A stretch of 12,739 bases of DNA. Source: Candidatus Methanoperedens sp. (lineage in GTDB: Archaea; Halobacteriota; Methanosarcinia; Methanosarcinales; Methanoperedenaceae). Shown one piece after another: positions 6,066 to 12,739 of this stretch. The position numbers were made by a program, and so were the translations under genes. Each line of letters starts with the position of its first letter. Positions within the stretch are counted from its first letter, which is position 1. The stretch is taken from positions 1 through 12,739 of the forward strand of contig JAHFCV010000053.1 in NCBI GenBank assembly GCA_023249275.1. Direction: 5' to 3'. The notes under the pieces were generated by a model. That model ran no database searches and was not told the origin of the DNA. It worked only from the letters and a program-made list of their open reading frames with translations.

Positions 6066-7361
6066 ATGAGAAAATTATGTGGTATCAAACTATTGCTTCT
6101 TGCATTCCTCTTCATAATACCTGCATCAGCCCAAAATACGGCGCTGGATACCTTCAACGTTCCCGCATTCGGACAGAAAGACACAGGCTCTTCTGTAAAC
6201 TCATCCATAGTCCTTGAGAGCGGTGCAGAATACAGGATAGTGATATCTGGTACATTCCAGTTCAAAACTGGCGTGGACTGGGGATATGCAGACGCACAGT
6301 ACCGGATGGGTGCGGGTCGCAATTATAACCAGCCGTTCAATTCCATTGAATTCGATGGTGAGCGCCCTGGCGCCGATATAAGCGACAATGCCAGCCACAC
6401 ATACACATTCTACAGGAAGGGCAATGGCAGCAAGGTCAGATTCAGTATCTACGACATAACGACCACAGGCGAAAGAGGAGATTATGATAACAACGCCGGC
6501 AATCTAAAAGTCGAGATATACAGGCTTGATACAATAACTCTCACAAAATCCGTTTCTCCACAAACCATAGAACAGGGACAGACCGCAACCGTAACCCTTA
6601 CTTTTACAAATACAGGAACCTCTGAACTAATAAATATTACAGTAATAGATTCCCTCCCGCCCGTTTTCACTCTGGTAAGCGGTAAACCGGACAAAAACTA
6701 CGAGCTATTGAAACCAAAAGATTCCAGGAGTTTCCAGTATGTTTTACAGCCATCCGAGATCGGCACATTCAATCTGGAGCCTGCAACCGTTTCATATTAC
6801 GACAAAGACGGCTCCTCAAACACAGGCAAATCCAACATTATCACAGTCCAGGTCATCCCATCCAATGCAACGCCAACGCCATCACAAAATTCAAACGCCA
6901 GTGTTCAGTTGTACGGCGAGAAAACAGATGTCGTGATCGGGGAAGACGTTTCTCTCAAACTTTCTGCCGTTAACCTCATTAATAAGCCCGTGATGCATGT
7001 CCAGGTCATCATCCTCCCGCCATCCGGGATGAGCGTTACCTCATCAGATTTCGTCGAATCAGGCGCAGGTCAGTTCACAACCACGTATGAGATTCCGCCA
7101 GGCAAAGGAAGGGACATCGAGGTCAGGATAAAATCGAATCAAATCGGCGAGTTCGAAGTGCAGGGAAGGATAGTATACTACTTTGATGAAGATAGCGCGC
7201 ATTCCGAGGACCACACGCTAAAATTGCCCATAAAGGTAAGGGCAAGTGCAGGGCAGCCAACTGCCACGAACACGCCAGCTAACAGGATGTGGATACCGGG
7301 TTTTGAAGCACTGCCCGCAATCGCAGGATTATTGGTTCTGTTCCTGATCAAAAAGCGGTAA
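6066..7361 (+). CDS. Secreted DUF11-type beta-sandwich protein with PGF-CTERM tail
   Basis: 431 residues from the ATG at 6066, chosen because AAGGAG at 6053-6058 precedes it with ideal spacing; the frame could also open at TTG 6045. A Sec signal peptide ends near SAQN (about residue 22). Residues 27-153 form a beta-rich domain with an acidic, glycine/asparagine-rich end (GDYDNNAGNLKVEIY) that recalls calcium-binding lectin-like folds; this is a resemblance only. Residues 156-263 form a DUF11/CARDB-like Ig domain (KSVSPQTIEQGQTATVTLTF, FTNTGTSELINITVIDSLP). A second Ig-like unit spans about 278-392, followed by a Thr/Pro linker. The C-terminus is a PGF-CTERM sorting tail: IPGFEALPAIAGLLVLFLIKKR, with PGF at 411-413. 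Archaeosortase A is known to process such tails and attach the protein to a membrane lipid, so this is a surface protein. It is convergent, 9 nt apart, with another PGF-CTERM gene. Confidence 0.82.
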   Translation: MRKLCGIKLLLLAFLFIIPASAQNTALDTFNVPAFGQKDTGSSVNSSIVLESGAEYRIVISGTFQFKTGVDWGYADAQYRMGAGRNYNQPFNSIEFDGERPGADISDNASHTYTFYRKGNGSKVRFSIYDITTTGERGDYDNNAGNLKVEIYRLDTITLTKSVSPQTIEQGQTATVTLTFTNTGTSELINITVIDSLPPVFTLVSGKPDKNYELLKPKDSRSFQYVLQPSEIGTFNLEPATVSYYDKDGSSNTGKSNIITVQVIPSNATPTPSQNSNASVQLYGEKTDVVIGEDVSLKLSAVNLINKPVMHVQVIILPPSGMSVTSSDFVESGAGQFTTTYEIPPGKGRDIEVRIKSNQIGEFEVQGRIVYYFDEDSAHSEDHTLKLPIKVRASAGQPTATNTPANRMWIPGFEALPAIAGLLVLFLIKKR

Positions 7362-7370
7362 TGCTTTTCC

Positions 7371-9368
7371 TTATTTGCGTTTGCGCAGTACAAGATATGC
7401 GACGGAAAGCAGCCCAATTATCGCAAATACAACCTCGAAGCCAGGTTCTTTTGGTGTTTGTTCCCTCGGAGTGACGCCTGCTTTGGCTATCTCGGCAGGA
7501 GTATGGACTGCAATTTTTGCGGATGTAGCCGCTGGCACTGCTGTTGCTGCCGCTGTTGCAACTCTTGGCATTACTCCCGGTGTTACTCCAGGCGGTGTTG
7601 ATGCGTATGAAACGGCTGTTGGTACACTCTGGGGCTGGGTTGCACTGACTGCCTCAGTCTTTGCATCTATGGCAGTAGCGGCACTCTTAGTGTTGCTCAC
7701 CGGAACCTCAACGAAAAGCGAGGTATAAGGCGTCACGAACTTGAAATTCAGGGAAAGCCTGGTAATCTCGGATTTGAGGGGTTCTGTCTCGCCTTCCACA
7801 TCTATCCTGTCCATAAGTTTTCGAATCGTTGTATATGCCCAGAGCCTTGGAATGAAGGAATTTTCCGGCTTGGAGGCAACATTAAACGAATTCTTGAAAT
7901 TTCGGCTTCCCGTACGCGTAGTTGCAATAACATCGGAAGTTATGGTACTTGCGCCAGTGCCGTACTTACCCAGCACGATGGCATCCGAACCTGCAAAAAG
8001 ATTATTTTGCCCGGTGTTCACTATCTCCGAAACTGCATTATAAGTAAAGTTCATGTTTGTGATTAACGGAGTAGAGATGGTTTTGTAGAACCCTTTCATT
8101 TCCTCCTCGACGCCCCCTTCCAGGTAAAACCGCTGCGCTTTACCGTAATTCTCCAGGCTCAATGCCTTCAGGAAATCGTAGTTGCCCTCGTCCTCAATCC
8201 CGAAGGCGATAGTGAATATCGACACCTTTAGTTTATTGGCATCCCTGATATTCTTGCGGATAACATAAGGAGATGTAATGCCTTCCGTAGGCGCGCCATC
8301 CGTAAGAAACACTATTATAGGAACACGCGAACTGTTACCGAACATGGCAAGGGAATCCAGCAGAGCCTGGTTGATGTTGGTTCCGCCGCTGGCATCCAGG
8401 CTGTTAACAAAGTTTGCTGCATCTGCTTTATTCTTTGTATTTGCTTCCATGAGAGTGGTTGAAAAGGATTGAACTGAAGTATCAAAAAAGAGTATATTGA
8501 AGTAATCATCAGGCGGCAAATCGGAAATTATACTGGTGAACACCCTCTTCACCTGCGCAATCTTTTCGCCGCCCATGGAGCCTGACTTATCTACAACAAA
8601 AATAATATCCTTGCTCAAGGCGGTGGTGCCAAGGTCTGTTTCCGAAGGTGAGAAAACATGCATCATGTATCCCTGACCTCCGGCGCTGTAAAAGAGCATG
8701 TCACCGTTAAGGGGAGGATTATTTGTGGTATAGACAACCGTAAGATCCTTATCAGGGAGTGCATTAGAGCTGTATTTTACCTGTCCTTTCGTGGTGGAGA
8801 GGTATTTTACGCTTGCTCCCGTAAAACCCGGGGTTTCAAGGGTAGTGATATCGTTCACGGATGAGATGTTCAGGTTCACTGAAAGGGCATTCACGATGTG
8901 CGCCTGGTCAGTGCGGCGCAGGAACAGCGCATATTCATATTCGCCCAGGCTTTTTTTCACTGCCTGCTCGTATTTAAGGCGAACAATGATGCTCTGGCGC
9001 GGCGCAAAGCTCAGGGAATAAGAGAACAGGTTTTGCTTCTTGGTTTCAAGCAATCCGGCTGACTTGCCCTGGGAGGCTGCCTGCTCGAATTTTTCCTTCG
9101 CCTCCTGCTTGGGAAGCACATCAGCATTGTATTCCTTGCCATCTATGATTAAAGTGAAACCTGATATAAACGCCTCCTCAGGAATCATGAACTTAAATTC
9201 ATCCTCGGTAGAAGTGTCCAGGGGATTCGTCAGTTTTTCTTCAACAGTGGTTATGGCATAACCATTGTTCACATCCGCATTGATATTTAAATAATCCACA
9301 ACAGGCTGGGCTGCTGCTATTGTGGTTAATGCCAGCAATACCAGCGAAATAACGATTAGTTTTTGCAT
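7371..9368 (-). CDS. VIT and von Willebrand A domain surface protein with PGF-CTERM tail
   Basis: 665 residues. A Sec signal peptide ends near AAAQP (residue 21). A VIT domain follows (about 24-155), the module found in inter-alpha-trypsin inhibitor heavy chains. The vWA domain spans about 252-435 and has a complete metal-ion (MIDAS) site: DKSGSM gives D260, S262 and S264, GGTN gives T330 and TDG gives D357. A further conserved block with RLWAYTTIRKLMDRI and FKFVTPYTSLFVEV (508-555) is typical of VIT-vWA proteins. An Ala/Thr/Pro-rich stalk (565-640) leads to the PGF-CTERM tail PGFEVVFAIIGLLSVAYLV plus RKRK. The protein should be exported, lipid-anchored by archaeosortase A and present a metal-dependent adhesion face. 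Its substrate is unknown. The start has GAGGTAGG just upstream and a TATA-like box about 43 nt away. Confidence 0.92.
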   Translation of the reverse strand: MQKLIVISLVLLALTTIAAAQPVVDYLNINADVNNGYAITTVEEKLTNPLDTSTEDEFKFMIPEEAFISGFTLIIDGKEYNADVLPKQEAKEKFEQAASQGKSAGLLETKKQNLFSYSLSFAPRQSIIVRLKYEQAVKKSLGEYEYALFLRRTDQAHIVNALSVNLNISSVNDITTLETPGFTGASVKYLSTTKGQVKYSSNALPDKDLTVVYTTNNPPLNGDMLFYSAGGQGYMMHVFSPSETDLGTTALSKDIIFVVDKSGSMGGEKIAQVKRVFTSIISDLPPDDYFNILFFDTSVQSFSTTLMEANTKNKADAANFVNSLDASGGTNINQALLDSLAMFGNSSRVPIIVFLTDGAPTEGITSPYVIRKNIRDANKLKVSIFTIAFGIEDEGNYDFLKALSLENYGKAQRFYLEGGVEEEMKGFYKTISTPLITNMNFTYNAVSEIVNTGQNNLFAGSDAIVLGKYGTGASTITSDVIATTRTGSRNFKNSFNVASKPENSFIPRLWAYTTIRKLMDRIDVEGETEPLKSEITRLSLNFKFVTPYTSLFVEVPVSNTKSAATAIDAKTEAVSATQPQSVPTAVSYASTPPGVTPGVMPRVATAAATAVPAATSAKIAVHTPAEIAKAGVTPREQTPKEPGFEVVFAIIGLLSVAYLVLRKRK

Positions 9369-9373
9369 TTTAT

Positions 9374-9384
9374 ACCTACCTCAC
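9374..9384 (-). promoter_or_regulatory. Ribosome-binding site of the VIT-vWA gene
   Basis: The reverse strand reads GGTGAGGTAGG 5-6 nt before the ATG at 9366-9368. It fixes the start and, with the TATA-like box at 9409-9414, implies a leader of about 15 nt, unlike the apparently leaderless lipoprotein and argB genes. Confidence 0.5.
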
Positions 9385-9408
9385 CATTTTTTACCGAATG
9401 TAGTAAGA

Positions 9409-9414
9409 TTTAAA
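9409..9414 (-). promoter_or_regulatory. Probable TATA box of the VIT-vWA gene
   Basis: TTTAAA, set in AACGTTTAAATC on the reverse strand, lies about 43 nt before the start codon and about 26 nt before the expected transcript start. Position and AT-richness support it; the alternative is chance in an AT-rich gap. Confidence 0.4.
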
Positions 9415-9455
9415 CGTTAATTAATTTTGCGGTCAAAAGAAGTATTCGGAGAACG

Positions 9456-10820
9456 TCAGCTTATCTGCGACCCTATTTTCTTATCAAGTATCCTCAAGAA
9501 CTCGTTCTTGGATTCCCCGGGTATAAAAGCTCCTGCTGCTATATCATGTCCTCCTCCAGTACCTCCTACAATTTTTGCAGCCTCGCTTATCGCCTCGCCT
9601 AAATTCAGCCCTTTCCTGATAAGCTCGTGGTTTCCCCGTGATGAAACCTTTACACCGCCGTTTGAGTCCGCAAAAGCGATTATGGGAAGGCTCCTGTTAT
9701 TAATAAAAGACGAACTCATCCCTGCAACAATACCTACGATGGTTTCCCTGATTTTGTTCCCGGCATCAAAGTACTGCAAATTTTCCATTCGTGTCATCCC
9801 CTGCTCTTTTACAAGATTCAACCCTTCGACAAGGTTCTTCCTGTGCTCGTTAAGCAATGTGCTTGCCTCATCGAACTTCGCGCCCCTGTCGCCCATGCAT
9901 ACCGCAAGCCCTATATCCGCATGGTCATAACGCGCTGTTGCATTGAGTAAAGTTGAGAATTCGGAAGCATCCCTTACATCTGTGCCCTCACGCTCGCGTA
10001 ATAACGTGTAAACCTCTCCTATCAACCTCTGGGCATTGCACGCCTGTAATCCTGATGAAAGACAATACTGCATGATAGCTGATACTATCTGCTGTTTTTC
10101 TTTTGCTTCCAGATCTATCCACCGCCTCCACTTTTCCCCGTGCTGGCGGATGCCTATTTTTTTCAGGAATTCAATACTTGCATCCTCGCTTCCCGTAATT
10201 CCAGGCAGGTATGGGTCTGTCGAATATTGCAATAATTTGAAGATCGGGCGCGTCTGTTTGCCGAACAAAAGAAGGTCTTTTTCATAGCGCAGCACGCCGT
10301 TTTTGACGCCTGCTTCCAGTATCTGCCGGTTCATACCCATCAACTGCCCGTGTTTTGCATGCTGTAAATCCCCCACAGCACCCACAATAGCTAGGTCTGC
10401 AAGGTCGCCATTATCGCCAAGCGCTGAAGCTAAAAAAAAAGTAACTCCTGACCCGCTTAATTCTGTTGAGCCGTTAATGCCGAAAAGATGCGGATTTAAG
10501 TGATGCTCATAAATCCCATGTGGCTGGTGATGGTCCATAATCACTGCATTGAGCTTTAACGCGCTTATCGCATCGAGCATGCCGCTTCCAAGGTCTGTGA
10601 ATATCACGAGTTCGGGATTCTGGTCTGCTATGCCATTTAGTGTCTGTATGTCGAGTTGCTTCACAAAACTGGTATTGTATTCGATGCCTTTTCTTTCCAG
10701 CGCTTTCCCCATGATAGCAGCCGAGGTCAGACCGTCTGCGTCTATATGCGACACCACGAGAATAGACGTGTGTTTTTTTATGTATTCCGCACACTGCGCT
10801 GCTTTTTTTTCAAATGTCAT
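9456..10820 (-). CDS. DHH-family exonuclease (archaeal RecJ/GAN-like)
   Basis: 454 residues from the ATG at 10820. This start is chosen because AGGAAG stands 6 nt before it and it clears the vapC stop by 10 nt; the longer frame to 10877 would overlap vapC without an SD. DHH-phosphoesterase motifs are in order: HIDADG (D27, D29), TDLGSG (D76), DHHQ (D96-H98) and VGAVGD (D151). The DHHA1 substrate-binding motif GGTGGGHDIAAGAF is at about 419-432. Archaeal relatives are single-strand-specific 5'-3' exonucleases; one of them, GAN, binds the GINS replication complex. It should act in DNA replication or repair, using two metal ions. Length suits the archaeal RecJ group. Which subfamily it belongs to (GAN, RecJ2 or another) cannot be told from motifs alone. 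Confidence 0.9.
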   Translation of the reverse strand: MTFEKKAAQCAEYIKKHTSILVVSHIDADGLTSAAIMGKALERKGIEYNTSFVKQLDIQTLNGIADQNPELVIFTDLGSGMLDAISALKLNAVIMDHHQPHGIYEHHLNPHLFGINGSTELSGSGVTFFLASALGDNGDLADLAIVGAVGDLQHAKHGQLMGMNRQILEAGVKNGVLRYEKDLLLFGKQTRPIFKLLQYSTDPYLPGITGSEDASIEFLKKIGIRQHGEKWRRWIDLEAKEKQQIVSAIMQYCLSSGLQACNAQRLIGEVYTLLREREGTDVRDASEFSTLLNATARYDHADIGLAVCMGDRGAKFDEASTLLNEHRKNLVEGLNLVKEQGMTRMENLQYFDAGNKIRETIVGIVAGMSSSFINNRSLPIIAFADSNGGVKVSSRGNHELIRKGLNLGEAISEAAKIVGGTGGGHDIAAGAFIPGESKNEFLRILDKKIGSQIS

Positions 10821-10830
10821 CAACAACTTC

Positions 10831-11235
10831 CTATGAAACCTGCTCGACGATTCCGTTGAAATGAGCATCAAAACCAAAGTATCTTTCTATATCAAACTCA
10901 TTCATGATTTCAATAGATACGGCATCTGTAAAACTCAGGTTCCTGCCTGAATACTGTTTAAATGTTTTTGTGGAGCTTTCTAAGAGATGCGCATCAATGA
11001 AGACCATTTTGATCCTTGGAGACTGGATTACTTCCGCAATATCCATCGCCACACCTATATTATTTGTCCTGGCAAGGGCAAGAGTAAGAGCCTCATTGTA
11101 GATATAATCCGAGGTGTATATCTGTCCGTATACACCGTTCAGCGCATCCCTGAATAATTTGCTTGCAGTCTCGTGGTACTTGTCCTTTTTATTCCGGTAT
11201 GCTAAAAATGCCCCTGTGTCAACGAACACAGACAT
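10831..11235 (-). CDS. vapC: VapC-type PIN-domain toxin
   Basis: 134 residues from the ATG at 11235. A TTG at 11241 would add two residues and overlap vapB, but AGAGG in the end of vapB is better spaced for the ATG. PIN-domain acidic residues are all visible: D6 in VFVDTGAF, E48 in YIYNEALTLAL, D104 in LSFTDAVS and D123 in YFGFDAHF. Such toxins are Mg-dependent RNases that cut tRNA or rRNA; the target here is unknown. It lies 2 nt after the stop of the ribbon-helix-helix partner and just ahead of the RecJ-like gene (10 nt), so the exonuclease is probably co-transcribed with the toxin pair. The active site looks complete. Confidence 0.88.
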   Translation of the reverse strand: MSVFVDTGAFLAYRNKKDKYHETASKLFRDALNGVYGQIYTSDYIYNEALTLALARTNNIGVAMDIAEVIQSPRIKMVFIDAHLLESSTKTFKQYSGRNLSFTDAVSIEIMNEFDIERYFGFDAHFNGIVEQVS

Positions 11236-11237
11236 TT

Positions 11238-11507
11238 TCAATCCTCTGTGTAGATGTATTCATCCACTTTGCTGGCATCGGTTTTAACTCCCCAGTCGAT
11301 AGGCGGCTGCATGGCAGGGTCTTTCTCAAGCGAAGGTAATTTTTTGGTGTCGAGAAGTTCATTCTCATGCCGCAATGCAAGCCTGGTTATTGTATCGACC
11401 AGCTCGGTAAGTGTCTTTTTCTTGCGGAAAGTCAAGGTCATCTTAGCCTGGAGCATATCAAGAAGCTGCTTTGTTTCATCCGAGACTTTGATCGTTGTGG
11501 TGGTCAT
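11238..11507 (-). CDS. vapB: VapB-type ribbon-helix-helix antitoxin
   Basis: 89 residues. The N-terminus has the ribbon strand TTTTIKVSDETKQLLDML, followed by two helices (about 10-24 and 31-51) with the usual strand-helix-helix order of MetJ/Arc-type regulators. A basic FRKKK turn lies between the helices. The C-terminal 35 residues (SLEKDPAMQPPIDWGVK, then an acidic YIYTED end) are poorly structured, as expected of the part that wraps the PIN toxin. It should bind its own promoter, alone or with VapC. A five-unit array of TATAC at 9-bp spacing begins 11 nt upstream of its start codon and is the obvious candidate operator. Confidence 0.8.
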   Translation of the reverse strand: MTTTTIKVSDETKQLLDMLQAKMTLTFRKKKTLTELVDTITRLALRHENELLDTKKLPSLEKDPAMQPPIDWGVKTDASKVDEYIYTED

Positions 11508-11517
11508 AAACTATTTT

Positions 11518-11557
11518 TATACAATTTATACTAATTATACTTTTTATACTAATATAC
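11518..11557. repeat. Tandem TATAC array, 9-bp period: candidate vapB operator
   Basis: TATAC occurs at 11518, 11527, 11536, 11545 and 11553, so four steps of 9, 9, 9 and 8 bp. The units read TATACAATT, TATACTAAT, TATACTTTT and TATACTAA, then TATAC. The array lies 11 nt before the vapB ATG and overlaps any TATA box for that promoter (reverse strand TATAAA at 11525-11530 or TATAAAAAG at 11540-11548). Ribbon-helix-helix antitoxins bind short repeats in their own promoter. A protein bound here would block transcription factor access, so autoregulation is a natural reading. Confidence 0.6.
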
Positions 11558-11796
11558 TTTTCTACTTTTACCCCGCTTTCACCAGAAGAGAAAATCCAAC
11601 TAACTCAAAAAATCGCTTTTCTAATTTGATAGAGATCTCGAAACCCACGACAAAAATAACAAAAATATTGCATCAAAAATTTAGAGATGGAAGTTAAGAC
11701 GTCCATTATTAGAAGACGCATTTAAAAAACCAATTTTTAACGAAATAGTTGATAGCCTGAGCTACTCATAAAACTAAACTGATTTTTTTCAGATAA
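11558..11796. other. AT-rich intergenic gap, no gene seen
   Basis: Between the operator-like array and the transposase end I see no supported gene, RNA or clear inverted terminal repeat. A frame of 147 codons on the forward strand crosses it but is made of the TATAC repeat and the antisense of vapB. One end of the insertion sequence should lie here, but its boundary could not be recognised without the other end, which is outside the window. Confidence 0.5.
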
Positions 11797-12739
11797 CTAA
11801 ATATAATTCTCGAAAGCGTTAGCAGGTTTAATTCCGTTCTGCAAATTCGTCAGCAGTAGCAATTGATATGCAACAAAGTTAAACTTCGAATACAGCTCCC
11901 TGCTTTCTTCCCTTATACGCCTGACATCGAATTTCACAGTATTCTTGATATGCCCATGGATTCGCTCGCATTCCTTCCTGAGTTTATATGAATCCGGGAA
12001 GGTTTTATCTTTCAGATTCTGGTTCCTGAGATACATTCCCACCTGTTCCTGCCTGCCAATTTCGTAAAGAAACCTCAGCTTATTATCGGTTTTCTGGTGG
12101 GGCGAGCCTCCAAGCTTCCATTTTTTGTTTGCCCAATAATTTATTCTTTCAAGTTCGCCTTCTTTATTGATTACAGCATCAATGGGTAAGGAAATCAAAG
12201 GCTTTGCCTTCAATTTGTACCAGATGTCGGCATGATTTTCAAAGGAATCATAGCTACCATCAAGGCGATATTCGTTAAGTTTTGCATTCATCCTTAAAAG
12301 AGCAGCTATATGCAGCGGTAGCTGTGGAGAGTCTCCATCGTTTCCATCGGTATACGTCATAAACACTGGATATGTGCCGATCATTGTAATGTGTGCTTTA
12401 TCCATTTTGCATTCATAATATGGATTAAAATCGCTATATGCATCGTATCTTGAAGCTTCAAGGGGAGTCGAGTCCAGTTTTGCTTCTTTTGAATCTATGA
12501 GTTTGATGATTCTTTCACCAACCATTTCCATGATTTTGCTGATGCCCTTGATTCCTAAACGGTATTTTACAAAATGGTGAAGTGTTCCACCGGATGGGAT
12601 TGATATTCCCCCATCTTCCCTTCTTTGAAACCAAGAAGCCATGCCTCTTCCTCTGATAGAACGATTTTCTTAAAAGGCTGCTGCCTGAAGAATTTTAATA
12701 CAGCAAATTTAATCATTGCAGACACGTCATACCTGAAAT
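11797..12739 (-). pseudogene. DDE transposase, frameshifted and cut by window edge
   Basis: The main frame (11797-12642) has the three catalytic acids of a DDE_Tnp_1 (IS4/IS5-like) transposase: LDSTPLEASRYD (D57 in this frame), YRLDGSYDS (D128) and KECERIHGHIK (E226). Its first 12 residues do not fit. The preceding part is in a different frame: from the window edge to about 12608 the reverse strand reads YDVSAMIKFAVLKFF, then a basic QQPFKKIVLSEEEAWLLGFKEGK. This matches the helical N-terminal domain that should precede IPSGGTLHHFVKYRLG. The switch falls at a run of five G (12608-12612 on the forward strand as C). One extra G would join the frames as KMGGISIPSGG. So the gene looks inactivated by a one-base deletion, or the base is a sequencing error, or the site is a programmed shift. 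The start is outside the window. Confidence 0.8.

Noticed and set aside
7375..8043. Forward-strand frames of 117 and 100 codons opposite the VIT-vWA gene
   Set aside because: They are antisense to a gene with intact domains and arise from its Ala/Thr/Pro-rich codons; no SD or family pattern is seen.
9427..9930. Forward frame of 167 codons opposite the RecJ-like gene
   Set aside because: Complement of conserved DHHA1 coding sequence; composition is that of a shadow.
10821..10877. Longer start of the RecJ-like gene
   Set aside because: It would overlap vapC and lacks an SD, whereas the ATG at 10820 has AGGAAG at good spacing and leads directly into the conserved domain.
11518..11557. CRISPR or replication iteron array
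   Set aside because: Units are only 9 bp with no spacers, and no replication or Cas gene is near; an antitoxin operator fits better.

Overview
The window looks like a chromosomal segment of a methanogen-related archaeon. My best guess is the order Methanosarcinales, possibly an anaerobic methane oxidiser such as Candidatus Methanoperedens. This rests on a methanofuran-biosynthesis gene (mfnF family), an archaeal-type DHH/RecJ nuclease, two secreted proteins ending in archaeosortase-type PGF-CTERM tails, lipoproteins rich in N-glycosylation sequons, and TATA-like boxes 25-30 nt upstream of several start codons. The genus is inference; there is no rRNA or tRNA here to settle it.

Layout. The left edge carries the 5' part of argB (acetylglutamate kinase, minus strand). 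A repeat-rich non-coding block follows (about 317-748), bounded by a 12-bp direct repeat and containing copies of a CTCTGTG-type repeat. Two small AT-rich genes come next (749-1815): a V4R-like cysteine-rich protein that begins at TTG, and an unrecognised 202-residue protein. From 1889 there is a 14-codon relic of the start of mfnF, then a DUF4258/DUF2283 pair that resembles a toxin-antitoxin cassette, then intact mfnF (2447-3406). Convergent to mfnF is a two-gene minus-strand lipoprotein unit: a DUF4349 membrane-anchored lipoprotein followed by a transglutaminase-like lipoprotein.

The middle holds an MntA/HepT (nucleotidyltransferase/HEPN) toxin-antitoxin pair, followed closely by a secreted DUF11-type beta-sandwich protein. 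That gene ends 9 nt from a convergent gene for a VIT-vWA surface protein, and both products end in PGF-CTERM tails. The right part is a minus-strand run of vapB (ribbon-helix-helix antitoxin), vapC (PIN toxin) and a DHH/RecJ-like exonuclease. A 9-bp-periodic TATAC array sits just upstream of vapB. The right edge is a frameshifted DDE transposase that runs out of the window.

How the genes fit together. Housekeeping genes (argB, mfnF, recJ-like) alternate with accessory cassettes (three toxin-antitoxin-like pairs, an insertion-sequence remnant, a possible MITE-like block) and with cell-surface genes. The surface genes form two groups, lipoproteins and PGF-CTERM proteins, on either side of the MntA/HepT pair. 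The relic mfnF start, the flanking repeats and the broken transposase are the marks of past insertions.
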